Shown piece by piece: positions 36,898 through 45,823 of a DNA stretch of 64,000 nt. Within the stretch, counting starts at the first letter, position 1. Every line of letters begins with the position of its first letter. Position numbers and translations under genes: made by a program. The notes under the pieces are model-generated. The model ran no database searches. It was not told the DNA's origin and saw only the letters and a program-made list of their open reading frames with translations. The stretch comes from Agromyces subbeticus DSM 16689 (GTDB lineage Bacteria > Actinomycetota > Actinomycetes > Actinomycetales > Microbacteriaceae), in contig NZ_ATXG01000002.1 of assembly GCF_000421565.1 (NCBI RefSeq), positions 186,001-250,000 of the forward strand, given 5' to 3'.

Positions 36898-37392
36898 ATG
36901 AGGCGGCGGTTCGGAACATCCGCGGCTCTGGCTTCGGTCGGGGTCGCCATCGTCATCGGCACCGCGGCATGCACGTCCGGCGATCCTCAGCCGCAGCCCT
37001 CGCAACCGTCGACGAGTCGGCCGACACCGATGGCGCCGTCGGCGCCGACCGCGACGGCCCCCGAATTCCGACCCGAGTTGTCAGCCGCCGAGAACCTCGC
37101 GTTCTTCGATTGGGTGAACGCGGCTGTCGTCGCCGCGAACGGCGCAGCAGGGGGCCGGGACTTCATCGACGCGCTGACGGCCGCCGGATTCGACAAGGCC
37201 CAGATGCAGGTCACCGCCGACACCACCACGATCGGCGAGGCCGCCGACTCGGTGCAGTTCTCGGTGGTGTTCCAGGGCGAGTGCCTCGTCGGGCAGTACG
37301 GACCGAAGTCGGGCGGCTATCACGGCGCGGTCCGCCCGCCGCTCGGCACCGGTGCCTGTCTCGTCGGGCAGACGCGCCCCATAGACTGGTAG
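36898..37392 (+). CDS. Putative lipoprotein (DUF6993-like)
   Basis: The 164-residue product has a signal peptide (MRRRFGTSAALASVGVAIVIG) ending in a lipobox-like TAAC, a Pro/Ser/Thr-rich linker, then a small globular domain with two cysteines (GECLVGQYG and GACLVGQTR) that could form a disulfide. It resembles actinobacterial lipoproteins of family DUF6993 (from memory). It is likely anchored outside the cell membrane. ATG at 36898 has GAGGGGA upstream; GTG at 36886 would add VRGT. A TAGACT lies about 37 bases before the start. Function unknown. Confidence 0.75.
   Translation: MRRRFGTSAALASVGVAIVIGTAACTSGDPQPQPSQPSTSRPTPMAPSAPTATAPEFRPELSAAENLAFFDWVNAAVVAANGAAGGRDFIDALTAAGFDKAQMQVTADTTTIGEAADSVQFSVVFQGECLVGQYGPKSGGYHGAVRPPLGTGACLVGQTRPIDW
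37382..37387 (+). promoter_or_regulatory. Candidate -10 for ettA inside the lipoprotein 3' end
   Basis: TAGACT lies ten bases before the ettA ATG, within the last codons of the lipoprotein gene. A very short leader is predicted. Confidence 0.45.
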
Positions 37393-37397
37393 ACGAC

Positions 37398-39080
<1,683 letters not shown>

Positions 39081-39081
39081 C

Positions 39082-39558
39082 ATGCGACTCCACGTGCCGA
39101 CGTCGCTCCGCTGGAGTGATCTCGATGCCTACGGCCACGTGAACAACGCCCGCATGCTCAGCCTGCTCGAAGAGGCGCGCATCCAGGCGTTCTGGGTGAG
39201 CGACGACACGTCGGAGCACGCGGTCGGCGCGTCGACCGCGGTGCTCGACGCGACGCCGGGCTCGACGACGATCACGCTCATCGCGCGTCAAGAGGTCGAG
39301 TACCTCGCCCCGATCCCGTATCAGCGCCAGCCGGTCGATATCGAGCTCTGGATCGGCCACATGGGCGGGGCGAGCCTCGACGTCTGCTACGAGGTCTACT
39401 CGCCGGTCGACGTCGAGCCACGGGTGCTGTACACCCGGGCGGTGACGACGATCGTGCTCGTCGACTCGGCGAGCGAACGACCACGTCGCATCGGTGACGC
39501 CGAGCGGGCTGCGTGGGAGCCCTACGTCGGCGAGCCGATCGTCTTCCGCCGCCGCTGA
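39082..39558 (+). CDS. Acyl-CoA thioesterase, 4HBT hotdog family
   Basis: This 158-residue single-hotdog protein resembles 4-hydroxybenzoyl-CoA thioesterases of the YbgC/FcbC type. The active-site block LRWSDLDAYGHVNNARMLSLLEEAR is intact, with the catalytic Asp in SDLDAYGHVNN. VEYLAPIPYQ and VEYS-like cores complete the fold. The ATG follows the ettA stop by one base, so the two genes are co-transcribed. Substrate is probably a medium- or long-chain or aromatic acyl-CoA; the exact one is unknown. Confidence 0.88.
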   Translation: MRLHVPTSLRWSDLDAYGHVNNARMLSLLEEARIQAFWVSDDTSEHAVGASTAVLDATPGSTTITLIARQEVEYLAPIPYQRQPVDIELWIGHMGGASLDVCYEVYSPVDVEPRVLYTRAVTTIVLVDSASERPRRIGDAERAAWEPYVGEPIVFRRR

Positions 39559-39609
39559 CCGGCGCGCGCAACGGCACCTCAGTCGCTCAGCGGCGTGCTC
39601 AGCGGCGCA

Positions 39610-40155
39610 TCACTCGTTCAGCGGCACCTCGCTGAACGATCCCTCCCAGACCGCCCTGCTGCCGGCCTCGGCGATCTGCACGAGCGTCCAGGTCGATGCT
39701 GCCGCGACGAAGAGCGCGGCAAGGGTCAGCACGATGCCGACAGCGAGGCGGGTGCCCCGGCGCGGGCCGGCGCCGCCAGCAACCGCGTCACGATCGAGGT
39801 CGTGGCCGTCACCGCGCCCGCGCGCCACGCGTTCGACGATCGCCCAGGCCGCGATCACCACCGTGAGCCCGAGCAACGCGATGAGCCACGGCACGATTTC
39901 CTCTCCTTGCGCCGTGTGCTCCTGGATCAGTGGGGCCGGCGGCACCCGCTGCTCGAGCCACTTGCCGGCCTCGATCGTGACGAGACCGAGCGGCAGCAGC
40001 ACGGCTGCACCGATGAGCACGGGCAGCCACAGCACCCGACGAGCGCCGGGCCATGCGGCGATGACGACGAGGCACAGCGAGAGCAAGGGGGTGAGCACCA
40101 CGACCGCGTGCACGAGCAGCACGTGCAGCGGCAGCCCGGCGAAGGTGTAGTCCAT
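39610..40155 (-). CDS. Four-helix membrane protein (DUF2231-like), partner of the Rieske lipoprotein
   Basis: The 181-residue product has four hydrophobic segments (about 8-35, 42-62, 82-104 and 138-160). It begins MDYTFAGLPLHVLLVHAVVVLTPL, the HxLLVH pattern of DUF2231 proteins, whose paired histidines could bind heme or quinone. The ATG lies two bases beyond the Rieske gene stop (TGACGATG), so the pair is translationally coupled. A membrane electron-transfer unit with the Rieske lipoprotein is inferred. The C-terminus is periplasmic-type, Ser/Glu-rich. Confidence 0.75.
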   Translation of the reverse strand: MDYTFAGLPLHVLLVHAVVVLTPLLSLCLVVIAAWPGARRVLWLPVLIGAAVLLPLGLVTIEAGKWLEQRVPPAPLIQEHTAQGEEIVPWLIALLGLTVVIAAWAIVERVARGRGDGHDLDRDAVAGGAGPRRGTRLAVGIVLTLAALFVAAASTWTLVQIAEAGSRAVWEGSFSEVPLNE

Positions 40156-40157
40156 CG

Positions 40158-40643
40158 TCAGGAGGTGGCGACGATCCGGTCGCCCGAGACGGCGACGCCG
40201 ATCGCGGTCAGCGGCTCGAGCGCGGGCCCCTGGATGACGTCGCCGGTGGCAGCGTCGAACATCGACCCGTGGCAGGGGCAGTGGAACTCGTCGCCGGCCG
40301 CCGCGACCACGCACTGCTGGTGCGTGCAGACGGCGCTGAACGCGACGACCTGACCGGCGGTCGGTTGGGCGATGAGTGCGGGTTCACCGTTGATCTTGGC
40401 ATCGATGCTGCCGCCGACGGGAACGTCGGCGAGGGCCGCGATGTCGTCGCCGACGGGCGGCGCGTCGGGTGCTGCGGTCGGCGACGCCGGTGTCTCCTCG
40501 ACGAGTGGGGGAGCAGTGCTCGCCGGCGCGCTGCTGCTCGGGGCATCCGCTGCGCACCCGGCGAGGGCGAGCGCGCCGCCGACGGCGCCGGCCGAACCGA
40601 TCGTGAGGATGGTGCGTCGGGAGAGATCAGTGGGATCGGTCAT
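40158..40643 (-). CDS. Rieske [2Fe-2S] lipoprotein with Tat-type signal
   Basis: This 161-residue protein has a twin-arginine segment (DLSRRTILTIG), a hydrophobic core and a lipobox LAGC ending at Cys30. A Pro/Ala-rich linker then leads to a compact Rieske domain. Box 1 is CTHQQC (Cys106, His108, Cys111) and box 2 is CPCHGS (Cys122, Cys124, His125), giving the two-Cys, two-His cluster plus the stabilising disulfide. It is therefore exported with its cluster folded and lipid-anchored. ATG at 40643 follows AAGGAG by nine bases. It does not belong to a bc1 operon, so its redox partner is unknown apart from the coupled membrane protein. Confidence 0.92.
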   Translation of the reverse strand: MTDPTDLSRRTILTIGSAGAVGGALALAGCAADAPSSSAPASTAPPLVEETPASPTAAPDAPPVGDDIAALADVPVGGSIDAKINGEPALIAQPTAGQVVAFSAVCTHQQCVVAAAGDEFHCPCHGSMFDAATGDVIQGPALEPLTAIGVAVSGDRIVATS

Positions 40644-40789
40644 CGCCGGAGCTCCTTCGTCCGCGTCGCTCGCATCGCGCGAGCCTGATGCCACCATTGT
40701 GTTCCCCTCGCCGTCGACGGGGCGAATTCCACAGCATCTCTTCAGGCGAGAGCGCAAGCGTAAGCGCAGGCGAACGTGCCGAGCACCGG

Positions 40790-41653
40790 CTAGGGCACCC
40801 GCACCATGCCCTCTTGCGCGACGCTGGCGACCAATACACCCTCACGGGTGTAGATGCGCCCCAGTGACAGGCCGCGTCCTCCGCTCGCCGACGGCGACTC
40901 CTGCGTGTAGAGCAGCCATTCGTCGACGCGGGCGTCGCGGTGCCACCACATCGCGTGATCGAGGCTCGCGACCTTGAGGCCGGGCGTCGCCCACGCCACG
41001 CCGTGCGCTCGCAGGATCGGCTCGAGAATGGAGTAGTCGCTCGCATAGGCGAGCGCGGCCCGGTGCTGCTTGGGGTCGTCGGGAAGCTTGCCGAAGGCCT
41101 TCATCCAGACCGCCTGACGGGGGACTCGCTCTCCTTCGACGCTCAGATACACGGGCGACGGGATGTGCCGCACGTCGAAGGCCCGCTCGTTCGACCAGTA
41201 GCGGGCGATGTCGTGGTCGAAGGAGCCCAGCACGTCGGCGGTCGACGGCAGCGTCTCGGGGTCGGGGAGGTCGGTCGGCATGTCCACCTGATGCTCGACG
41301 CCGTCGTCTTCGGTCTGGAACGAGGCGATCAGCGAGAGGATCGGCTCGCCGTTCTGGTACGCGTGGGTGCGCCGCGTCGAGAACGAGCGGCCGTCGTGCA
41401 GGCGATCGACCGAGAAGGTGATCGGGTGCTCAACGTCTCCGGGGCGCAGGAAGTAGCCGTGCATCGAGTGGATCGTGCGGTCGTCGGGCACCGTGTGCAT
41501 TGCCGCGGTGAGCGACTGCGCGAGCACCTGCCCGCCGAAGACACGCCCGAGCGGCATCCACTGCGACGGTCCGGTGAAGATGTCTTCGGTCGTGCGAGCG
41601 CCGGTGTCGGTCAGCTGCAGGGTGCTCAACAAGCCGTCGATGGGACCGTTCAT
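40790..41653 (-). CDS. tesB: Acyl-CoA thioesterase II
   Basis: TesB hydrolyses medium- and long-chain acyl-CoA to free fatty acid and CoA. The 287-residue double-hotdog protein shows QWMPLGRVFGGQVLAQSL, the HSMHGYFLRPGD block and, in the second repeat, VASLDHAMWWHRD, with the conserved catalytic aspartate. Length matches the family. ATG at 41653 has CGGAGGAACC directly before it, and the longer in-frame extension is rejected. It is divergent from the conserved gene at 41747 with 93 bases between. Confidence 0.93.
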   Translation of the reverse strand: MNGPIDGLLSTLQLTDTGARTTEDIFTGPSQWMPLGRVFGGQVLAQSLTAAMHTVPDDRTIHSMHGYFLRPGDVEHPITFSVDRLHDGRSFSTRRTHAYQNGEPILSLIASFQTEDDGVEHQVDMPTDLPDPETLPSTADVLGSFDHDIARYWSNERAFDVRHIPSPVYLSVEGERVPRQAVWMKAFGKLPDDPKQHRAALAYASDYSILEPILRAHGVAWATPGLKVASLDHAMWWHRDARVDEWLLYTQESPSASGGRGLSLGRIYTREGVLVASVAQEGMVRVP

Positions 41654-41746
41654 GGTTCCTCCGTGTGGGTGTCGGTGACCGCCCGGCTCCCGCGGAGCGC
41701 GAGACCGCCCGGGGCGGCGGCGCTCTCTTGGTAGTTTAGACAGGAG

Positions 41747-42427
41747 ATGGTTCAACAACTCGCGCTCGCCGACAGCCTGTCGCTCGGAGATCTGCATACC
41801 TACCTGCAACGCGCAGGCCGCGTCGAAGACGGTTCGGTGCGCCTGATCGCCGGATCCGGCATCCTCGCCGTGTACACCGCGATCCTGTACCCGCGCGGCA
41901 TCCTCGACGAGAGTCCCACCGTGCTCGGTCTCCGCACGTTCGCACTCGCCGACGCCGAGGAGTTCGATTCGGTGGTGCCCATGCGCTCGCTCGTCGAGCG
42001 CATCGTGCGGGCCCGAGGCGAGCTCGGCGAAGACGATGACTCACGCCCCGTGTCGATGTCACGACCGCCAGAGGTGAACACGGTCACCTGGGCGGGCATC
42101 TCGCCGCCGCGGGGCGGCTGGCGGCCGCTCGGCGCGACGGATGCCGCGACGCTCGAGTCGGCCGCCCGTGCGGGCATCGACGAGGTCGCCGAGGCGATTC
42201 CCGCCGGCACCGGCGAGCAGCTCGTGCAGCGTGTGCGCTCAGAGGTCTGGGGGCGGGGCGTCGAGGGCGTCGAGTACATCCCGACCGGGGCGGCGTTCGC
42301 GGCCTACAGTCTCGGGTTCCTCGGCGACGACGAGGTGAAGCTCTTCGAGACGGGCCCGTGGACCCGTCTCTCGACGCGCCGCGGGCACGTGCTCGTGCGC
42401 CGCAAGCCGTGGACCCTGAAGGCGTAA
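41747..42427 (+). CDS. Conserved actinobacterial protein of unknown function
   Basis: The 226-residue soluble protein opens MVQQLALADSLSLGDLHTYLQRAGRV, then has alternating helices and strands (SVRLIAGSGILAVYTAILYP, VVPMRSLVERIVRAR) and TVTWAGISPPRGGW in the middle. This is a frequently conserved, uncharacterised Microbacteriaceae gene (from memory). No catalytic motif is obvious. ATG is preceded by AGGAG, while TAGTTT and TAGACA hexamers lie just upstream, so start signals are crowded. A palindromic repeat directly follows the stop. Confidence 0.7.
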   Translation: MVQQLALADSLSLGDLHTYLQRAGRVEDGSVRLIAGSGILAVYTAILYPRGILDESPTVLGLRTFALADAEEFDSVVPMRSLVERIVRARGELGEDDDSRPVSMSRPPEVNTVTWAGISPPRGGWRPLGATDAATLESAARAGIDEVAEAIPAGTGEQLVQRVRSEVWGRGVEGVEYIPTGAAFAAYSLGFLGDDEVKLFETGPWTRLSTRRGHVLVRRKPWTLKA

Positions 42428-42439
42428 GACCCCACCGCT

Positions 42440-42506
42440 GGTCGAGTAGCGACGAAGGAGCGTATCGAGACCGATTGCGTGGTCTCGATACGCTTCGCTA
42501 CTCGAC
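42440..42506. repeat. Palindromic extragenic repeat/bidirectional terminator
   Basis: GTCGAGTAGCGA (42441-42452) pairs with TCGCTACTCGAC (42495-42506), and AGCGTATCGAGACC (42459-42472) with GGTCTCGATACGCT (42481-42494); CGAAGG is bulged and the loop is eight bases. It lies between convergent genes. The right arm encodes the last two residues and TAG stop of the FAD dehydrogenase. This is a known Microbacteriaceae-type repeat (from memory). Confidence 0.85.
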
Positions 42507-44195
42507 CGACGGACGTCGCGCGATCGCGCGCCCTGCGGCGCGGCCGGTGAAGAGGCATCCGCCGAGGAACGTGCCCTCGAGAGCTCGGTAGCCGTGCACT
42601 CCGCCGCCGCCGAACCCCGAAGCCTCTCCGACCGCGTAGAGGCCCGCGATCGGCCTGCCGTCGTCGCCGAGCGCGCGGGAGTCGAGGTCGGTCTGGATGC
42701 CGCCGAGGGTCTTGCGCGTGAGGATGTGCAGCTTCACCGCGATGAGCGGGCCGGCCTTCGGGTCGAGGATCTTGTGCGGCGTGGCCACCCGGATGAGCTT
42801 GTCGCCCCGGTACTTGCGCGCGCCGCGCACGGCGGTCAACTGCAGGTCTTTGGAGAACTCGTTGTCGATCTCGCGGTCGCGGGCGACGACCTCTCGTTCG
42901 ATGTTCTCGGTGTCGAGTTCGGTCTCGGTGGCGAGGCCCCGCATTCCCTCGAGCAATTCTGGCAGGGTGTCGGCCACCACGAAGTCGACGCCGTGTTGCT
43001 TGAACGCCTCGACCGGCCCCGGTGCACCCGAACCGAGGCGCTCGGCGAGCAGCTTCACGTCTTTGCCCGTGAGGTCGGGGTTCTGCTCGCTGCCCGAGAG
43101 CGCGAACTCCTTCTCGATGATCTTCTGCGTGAGCACGAACCACGAGTAGTCGTGCCCGGTGGCGGCGATGTGCTCGAGCGTGCCGAGGGTGTCGAAGCCG
43201 GGGAACAGTGGCACGGGGAGTCGCTTGCCGGTCGCATCGAACCAGAGCGATGACGGGCCCGGCAGGATGCGGATGCCGTGCAGCGGCCAGATCGGGTTCC
43301 AGTTCGTGATGCCCTCGGTGTAGTGCCACATGCGGTCGCCGTTGACGAGACGAGCGCCGGCTCGCTCGGTGATCGGCAGCATGCGCCCGTCGACGTGCGC
43401 CGGCACGCCCGAGAGCATCGATGCCGGCGGCTCGCCCATGCGCTTCGGCCAGAACTGCCGCACGAGGTCGTGGTTGCCGCCGATGCCGCCCGAGGCGACG
43501 ACCACCGCGGGCGCCCGCAATTCGAACTCGCCGACCTCGTCGCGGTTGCTCGACTCGCCGCGGGCCGCCGCGTCGTCGGCGAGCACCGCGCCGCGGATGC
43601 CGGTGACGGCGCCCTGCTCGACGATGAGCTCGTCGACCCGGTGACGATGCCGCAGTTCGACGAGCCCTGCGGCCTCGCCCGCCTTCACCTTCGCGATGAA
43701 CGGTGCGAGCACGCCGGGCCCGGTGCCCCACACGATGTGGAATCGGGGCACCGAGTTGCCGTGCCCGATGGCGTTGTAGCCGCCGCGCTCGGCCCAGCCG
43801 ACGATCGGGAAGAAGCGCACGCCCTTCTCGTGCAGCCAGGCGCGCTTCTCGCCGGCCGCGAACTCGACGTAGGCCTCAGCCCAACGCCGGCCCCACTCGT
43901 CTTCGTCGCGGTCGAAGCCCGCCGTTCCGTGCCAGTCCTGCCGGGCGAGCTCGAGCGAGTCCTTGACGCCCATGCGGCGCTGCTCCGGCGAGTCGACGAG
44001 GAAGAGACCGCCGAACGACCAGTGCGCCTGACCGCCGAGGCTCGCCGCAGGCTCCTGATCGACGATGATGACCCGCTTGCCGGCATCGACGAGCTCGGCT
44101 GCGGCGACGAGGCCCGAGAGCCCTGCCCCGACGATGATCGCATCTGCGGGCTTCTGGTCGTTGCGATTCGCTGCGGGTGCCGCGGAGGCTGCCAC
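42498..44195 (-). CDS. FAD-binding dehydrogenase (succinate dehydrogenase/fumarate reductase flavoprotein-like)
   Basis: This 565-residue flavoprotein begins with a dinucleotide-binding fold (DAIIVGAGLSGLVAAAELVDAGKRVIIVDQE) and ends with the FAD closing motif LYAVGEASGFGGGGVHGYRALEGT. It matches the COG3573 group related to 3-ketosteroid dehydrogenases and fumarate reductases. WSFGGLFLVDSPEQRRMG near residue 65 is typical. The substrate is unknown. GTG at 44195 has AAGGAG five bases upstream. It lies 43 bases after the globin gene and is probably the third gene of an mscS, globin, dehydrogenase operon. Confidence 0.88.
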   Translation of the reverse strand: MAASAAPAANRNDQKPADAIIVGAGLSGLVAAAELVDAGKRVIIVDQEPAASLGGQAHWSFGGLFLVDSPEQRRMGVKDSLELARQDWHGTAGFDRDEDEWGRRWAEAYVEFAAGEKRAWLHEKGVRFFPIVGWAERGGYNAIGHGNSVPRFHIVWGTGPGVLAPFIAKVKAGEAAGLVELRHRHRVDELIVEQGAVTGIRGAVLADDAAARGESSNRDEVGEFELRAPAVVVASGGIGGNHDLVRQFWPKRMGEPPASMLSGVPAHVDGRMLPITERAGARLVNGDRMWHYTEGITNWNPIWPLHGIRILPGPSSLWFDATGKRLPVPLFPGFDTLGTLEHIAATGHDYSWFVLTQKIIEKEFALSGSEQNPDLTGKDVKLLAERLGSGAPGPVEAFKQHGVDFVVADTLPELLEGMRGLATETELDTENIEREVVARDREIDNEFSKDLQLTAVRGARKYRGDKLIRVATPHKILDPKAGPLIAVKLHILTRKTLGGIQTDLDSRALGDDGRPIAGLYAVGEASGFGGGGVHGYRALEGTFLGGCLFTGRAAGRAIARRPSVE

Positions 44196-44238
44196 GGGGA
44201 CTCCTTCGTCTCGGGTGGTGATGGGTGTCGGGGTGGTG

Positions 44239-44703
44239 CTACTCGTCGAACGTGTTGACCATCGCGTAGGCGGCCCGCTGCAGGTAGTCCCACAGCGTCT
44301 CTTCGGCGAGCGGCGGCAGGTCGAGCGAGTCGACGGCGACGCGCATGTGCGCGAGCCATCGGTCACGTGCGTCGGGGTTCACCTTGAACGGCTGGTGCCG
44401 CATGCGCAGCCTCGGGTGGCCGCGCTGCTCGCTGTACGTGCCCGGGCCGCCCCAGTACTGCTCGAGGAACATGGTGAGCCGTTCGGCCGCGGGGCCGAGG
44501 TCGTCCTCGGGGTACATGGGCTTCAGCACCGGGTCGCTCGCGACTCCACGGTAGAACTCGGCGACGAGCTTCTCGAACATCGGCCGGCCGCCGACGGTCT
44601 CGTAGAACGAGGGCCCGAGTGCTGCGCCGTGCTCGGTGCCCCGCAGCGGCACGTTCGCGGGCTGAGGAGGGCCGGATGCCTCGGGCGGCAGGTACTCGCT
44701 CAT
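44239..44703 (-). CDS. glbO: Group II truncated hemoglobin (trHbO)
   Basis: This 154-residue protein is a 2/2 globin of the O type, which binds O2 with high affinity and protects or supplies respiration. After a 30-residue tail the globin core follows: FYETVGGRPMFEKLVAEFYRGVASDP with the B10/CD tyrosine region, EQYWGGPGTYSEQRGHPRLRMRHQPF with the proximal histidine, and DRWLAHM with the group-typical Trp. The ATG overlaps the mscS stop as ATGA, so translation is coupled to the channel gene. Confidence 0.94.
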   Translation of the reverse strand: MSEYLPPEASGPPQPANVPLRGTEHGAALGPSFYETVGGRPMFEKLVAEFYRGVASDPVLKPMYPEDDLGPAAERLTMFLEQYWGGPGTYSEQRGHPRLRMRHQPFKVNPDARDRWLAHMRVAVDSLDLPPLAEETLWDYLQRAAYAMVNTFDE

Positions 44704-45809
44704 GATGCTCCTCCGGTCGGCGGCGACGGTCGCTTCGGGGCTCGGGGAGCTCGCGGCTGCTTGACCGTGGCGCGGGCGACCGCGGCTCCGGTGTCGCCGG
44801 CGACCACGGCGCTCGGCGAGGTCTTGGGTGGCTTCGCGCCCTTGACTCTGGTCGCGCCGTCGAACCCGGTGAGCACGACGCTGTTGAGGCTCGGCAGCTT
44901 GACGCCCATCTCGTCGAGCGCGTGCTTGAGCCGCATGCGCAGCTCGCGGGCGACATCGTCTTTCGCCGACGATCGCACCTTCATGACGACGCGGATGACG
45001 AGCGCCTCGGCGGTGACCGACTCGAGCCCCCACACCTCGGGCTTCTCGAGAACGCGCGAGCGCCACTTCGTCGACTGCGCCATCTCGGTGGCGGTGCGGA
45101 GCAGCGCCGCCTCGACGGCGTCGACGTCGACGTCGTACGGTACGGCGAGATCGACGATCACCCGGGCCCAGCCCTGCGACATGTTGCCAACACGCAGAAT
45201 CTCGCCGTTGCGCACGAACCAGAGGGTGCCGTTGACGTCGCGGATCTTGGTGACCCGGATGTGCACCTCTTCGACGATGCCGGTCGCCGGCCCGAGGTCG
45301 ACGACGTCGCCCACGCCGAGTTGGTCTTCGACGACCATGAACATGCCGTTGAGCGCGTCTTTGACGATGTTCTGCGCACCGAAGCCGAGGCCGGCGCCGA
45401 TCGCGGCCGACAGCAGCGCGAACGAGCCGAGGATGCTGGAGTCGATCACGTTCACGATCATGAGCGTGACGATGATGAAGAGCGTGACATTGACGACGTT
45501 GGTGAGCACCGTGCCGAGCGTGCGCGTGCGCTGCACGAGCCGAACCGCCGCGAGGGGTGACGCTTGCAGAGCCTGGGTGTCGGTGACGTCCTGCTTCTTC
45601 TTGACCCCAGTGACGATCTGCTTGACGACACGTTCGATGAAGAAGTGCAGCACCCAGCGAATGAGGAAGGCAATCGCGACGATGATGACGACCGAGACGA
45701 TCTTCCCGAGGACGATGCCCCAGTTGTCCGCCCAGAACTGCGCGATCTGCGCCCAGAAGTCGACGGTCACCGGATTGCTCGGAGGAGCGGGTTCTTCGAA
45801 ACCGAACAT
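44700..45809 (-). CDS. mscS: MscS-family mechanosensitive channel
   Basis: The 369-residue protein has a first helix (about 30-55), a second (about 98-118) and the pore-forming Gly/Ala-rich helix with SAAIGAGLGFGAQNIVKDALNG. The cytoplasmic beta and alpha/beta domains follow (VGDVVDLGPATGIVEEVHIRVTKI; RNGEILRVGNMSQGWARV). A basic Pro/Lys-rich tail of about 50 residues extends beyond the usual end. It releases osmolytes on hypo-osmotic shock. ATG has TAGACT eight bases upstream. It overlaps the trHbO gene by four bases, an unusual pairing. Confidence 0.92.
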   Translation of the reverse strand: MFGFEEPAPPSNPVTVDFWAQIAQFWADNWGIVLGKIVSVVIIVAIAFLIRWVLHFFIERVVKQIVTGVKKKQDVTDTQALQASPLAAVRLVQRTRTLGTVLTNVVNVTLFIIVTLMIVNVIDSSILGSFALLSAAIGAGLGFGAQNIVKDALNGMFMVVEDQLGVGDVVDLGPATGIVEEVHIRVTKIRDVNGTLWFVRNGEILRVGNMSQGWARVIVDLAVPYDVDVDAVEAALLRTATEMAQSTKWRSRVLEKPEVWGLESVTAEALVIRVVMKVRSSAKDDVARELRMRLKHALDEMGVKLPSLNSVVLTGFDGATRVKGAKPPKTSPSAVVAGDTGAAVARATVKQPRAPRAPKRPSPPTGGAS

Positions 45810-45817
45810 GGTGTGAA

Positions 45818-45823
45818 AGTCTA
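45818..45823 (-). promoter_or_regulatory. -10 element for mscS
   Basis: On the minus strand TAGACT, eight bases, then the mscS ATG. It overlaps the last codon of the upstream pepN paralogue. Confidence 0.5.
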
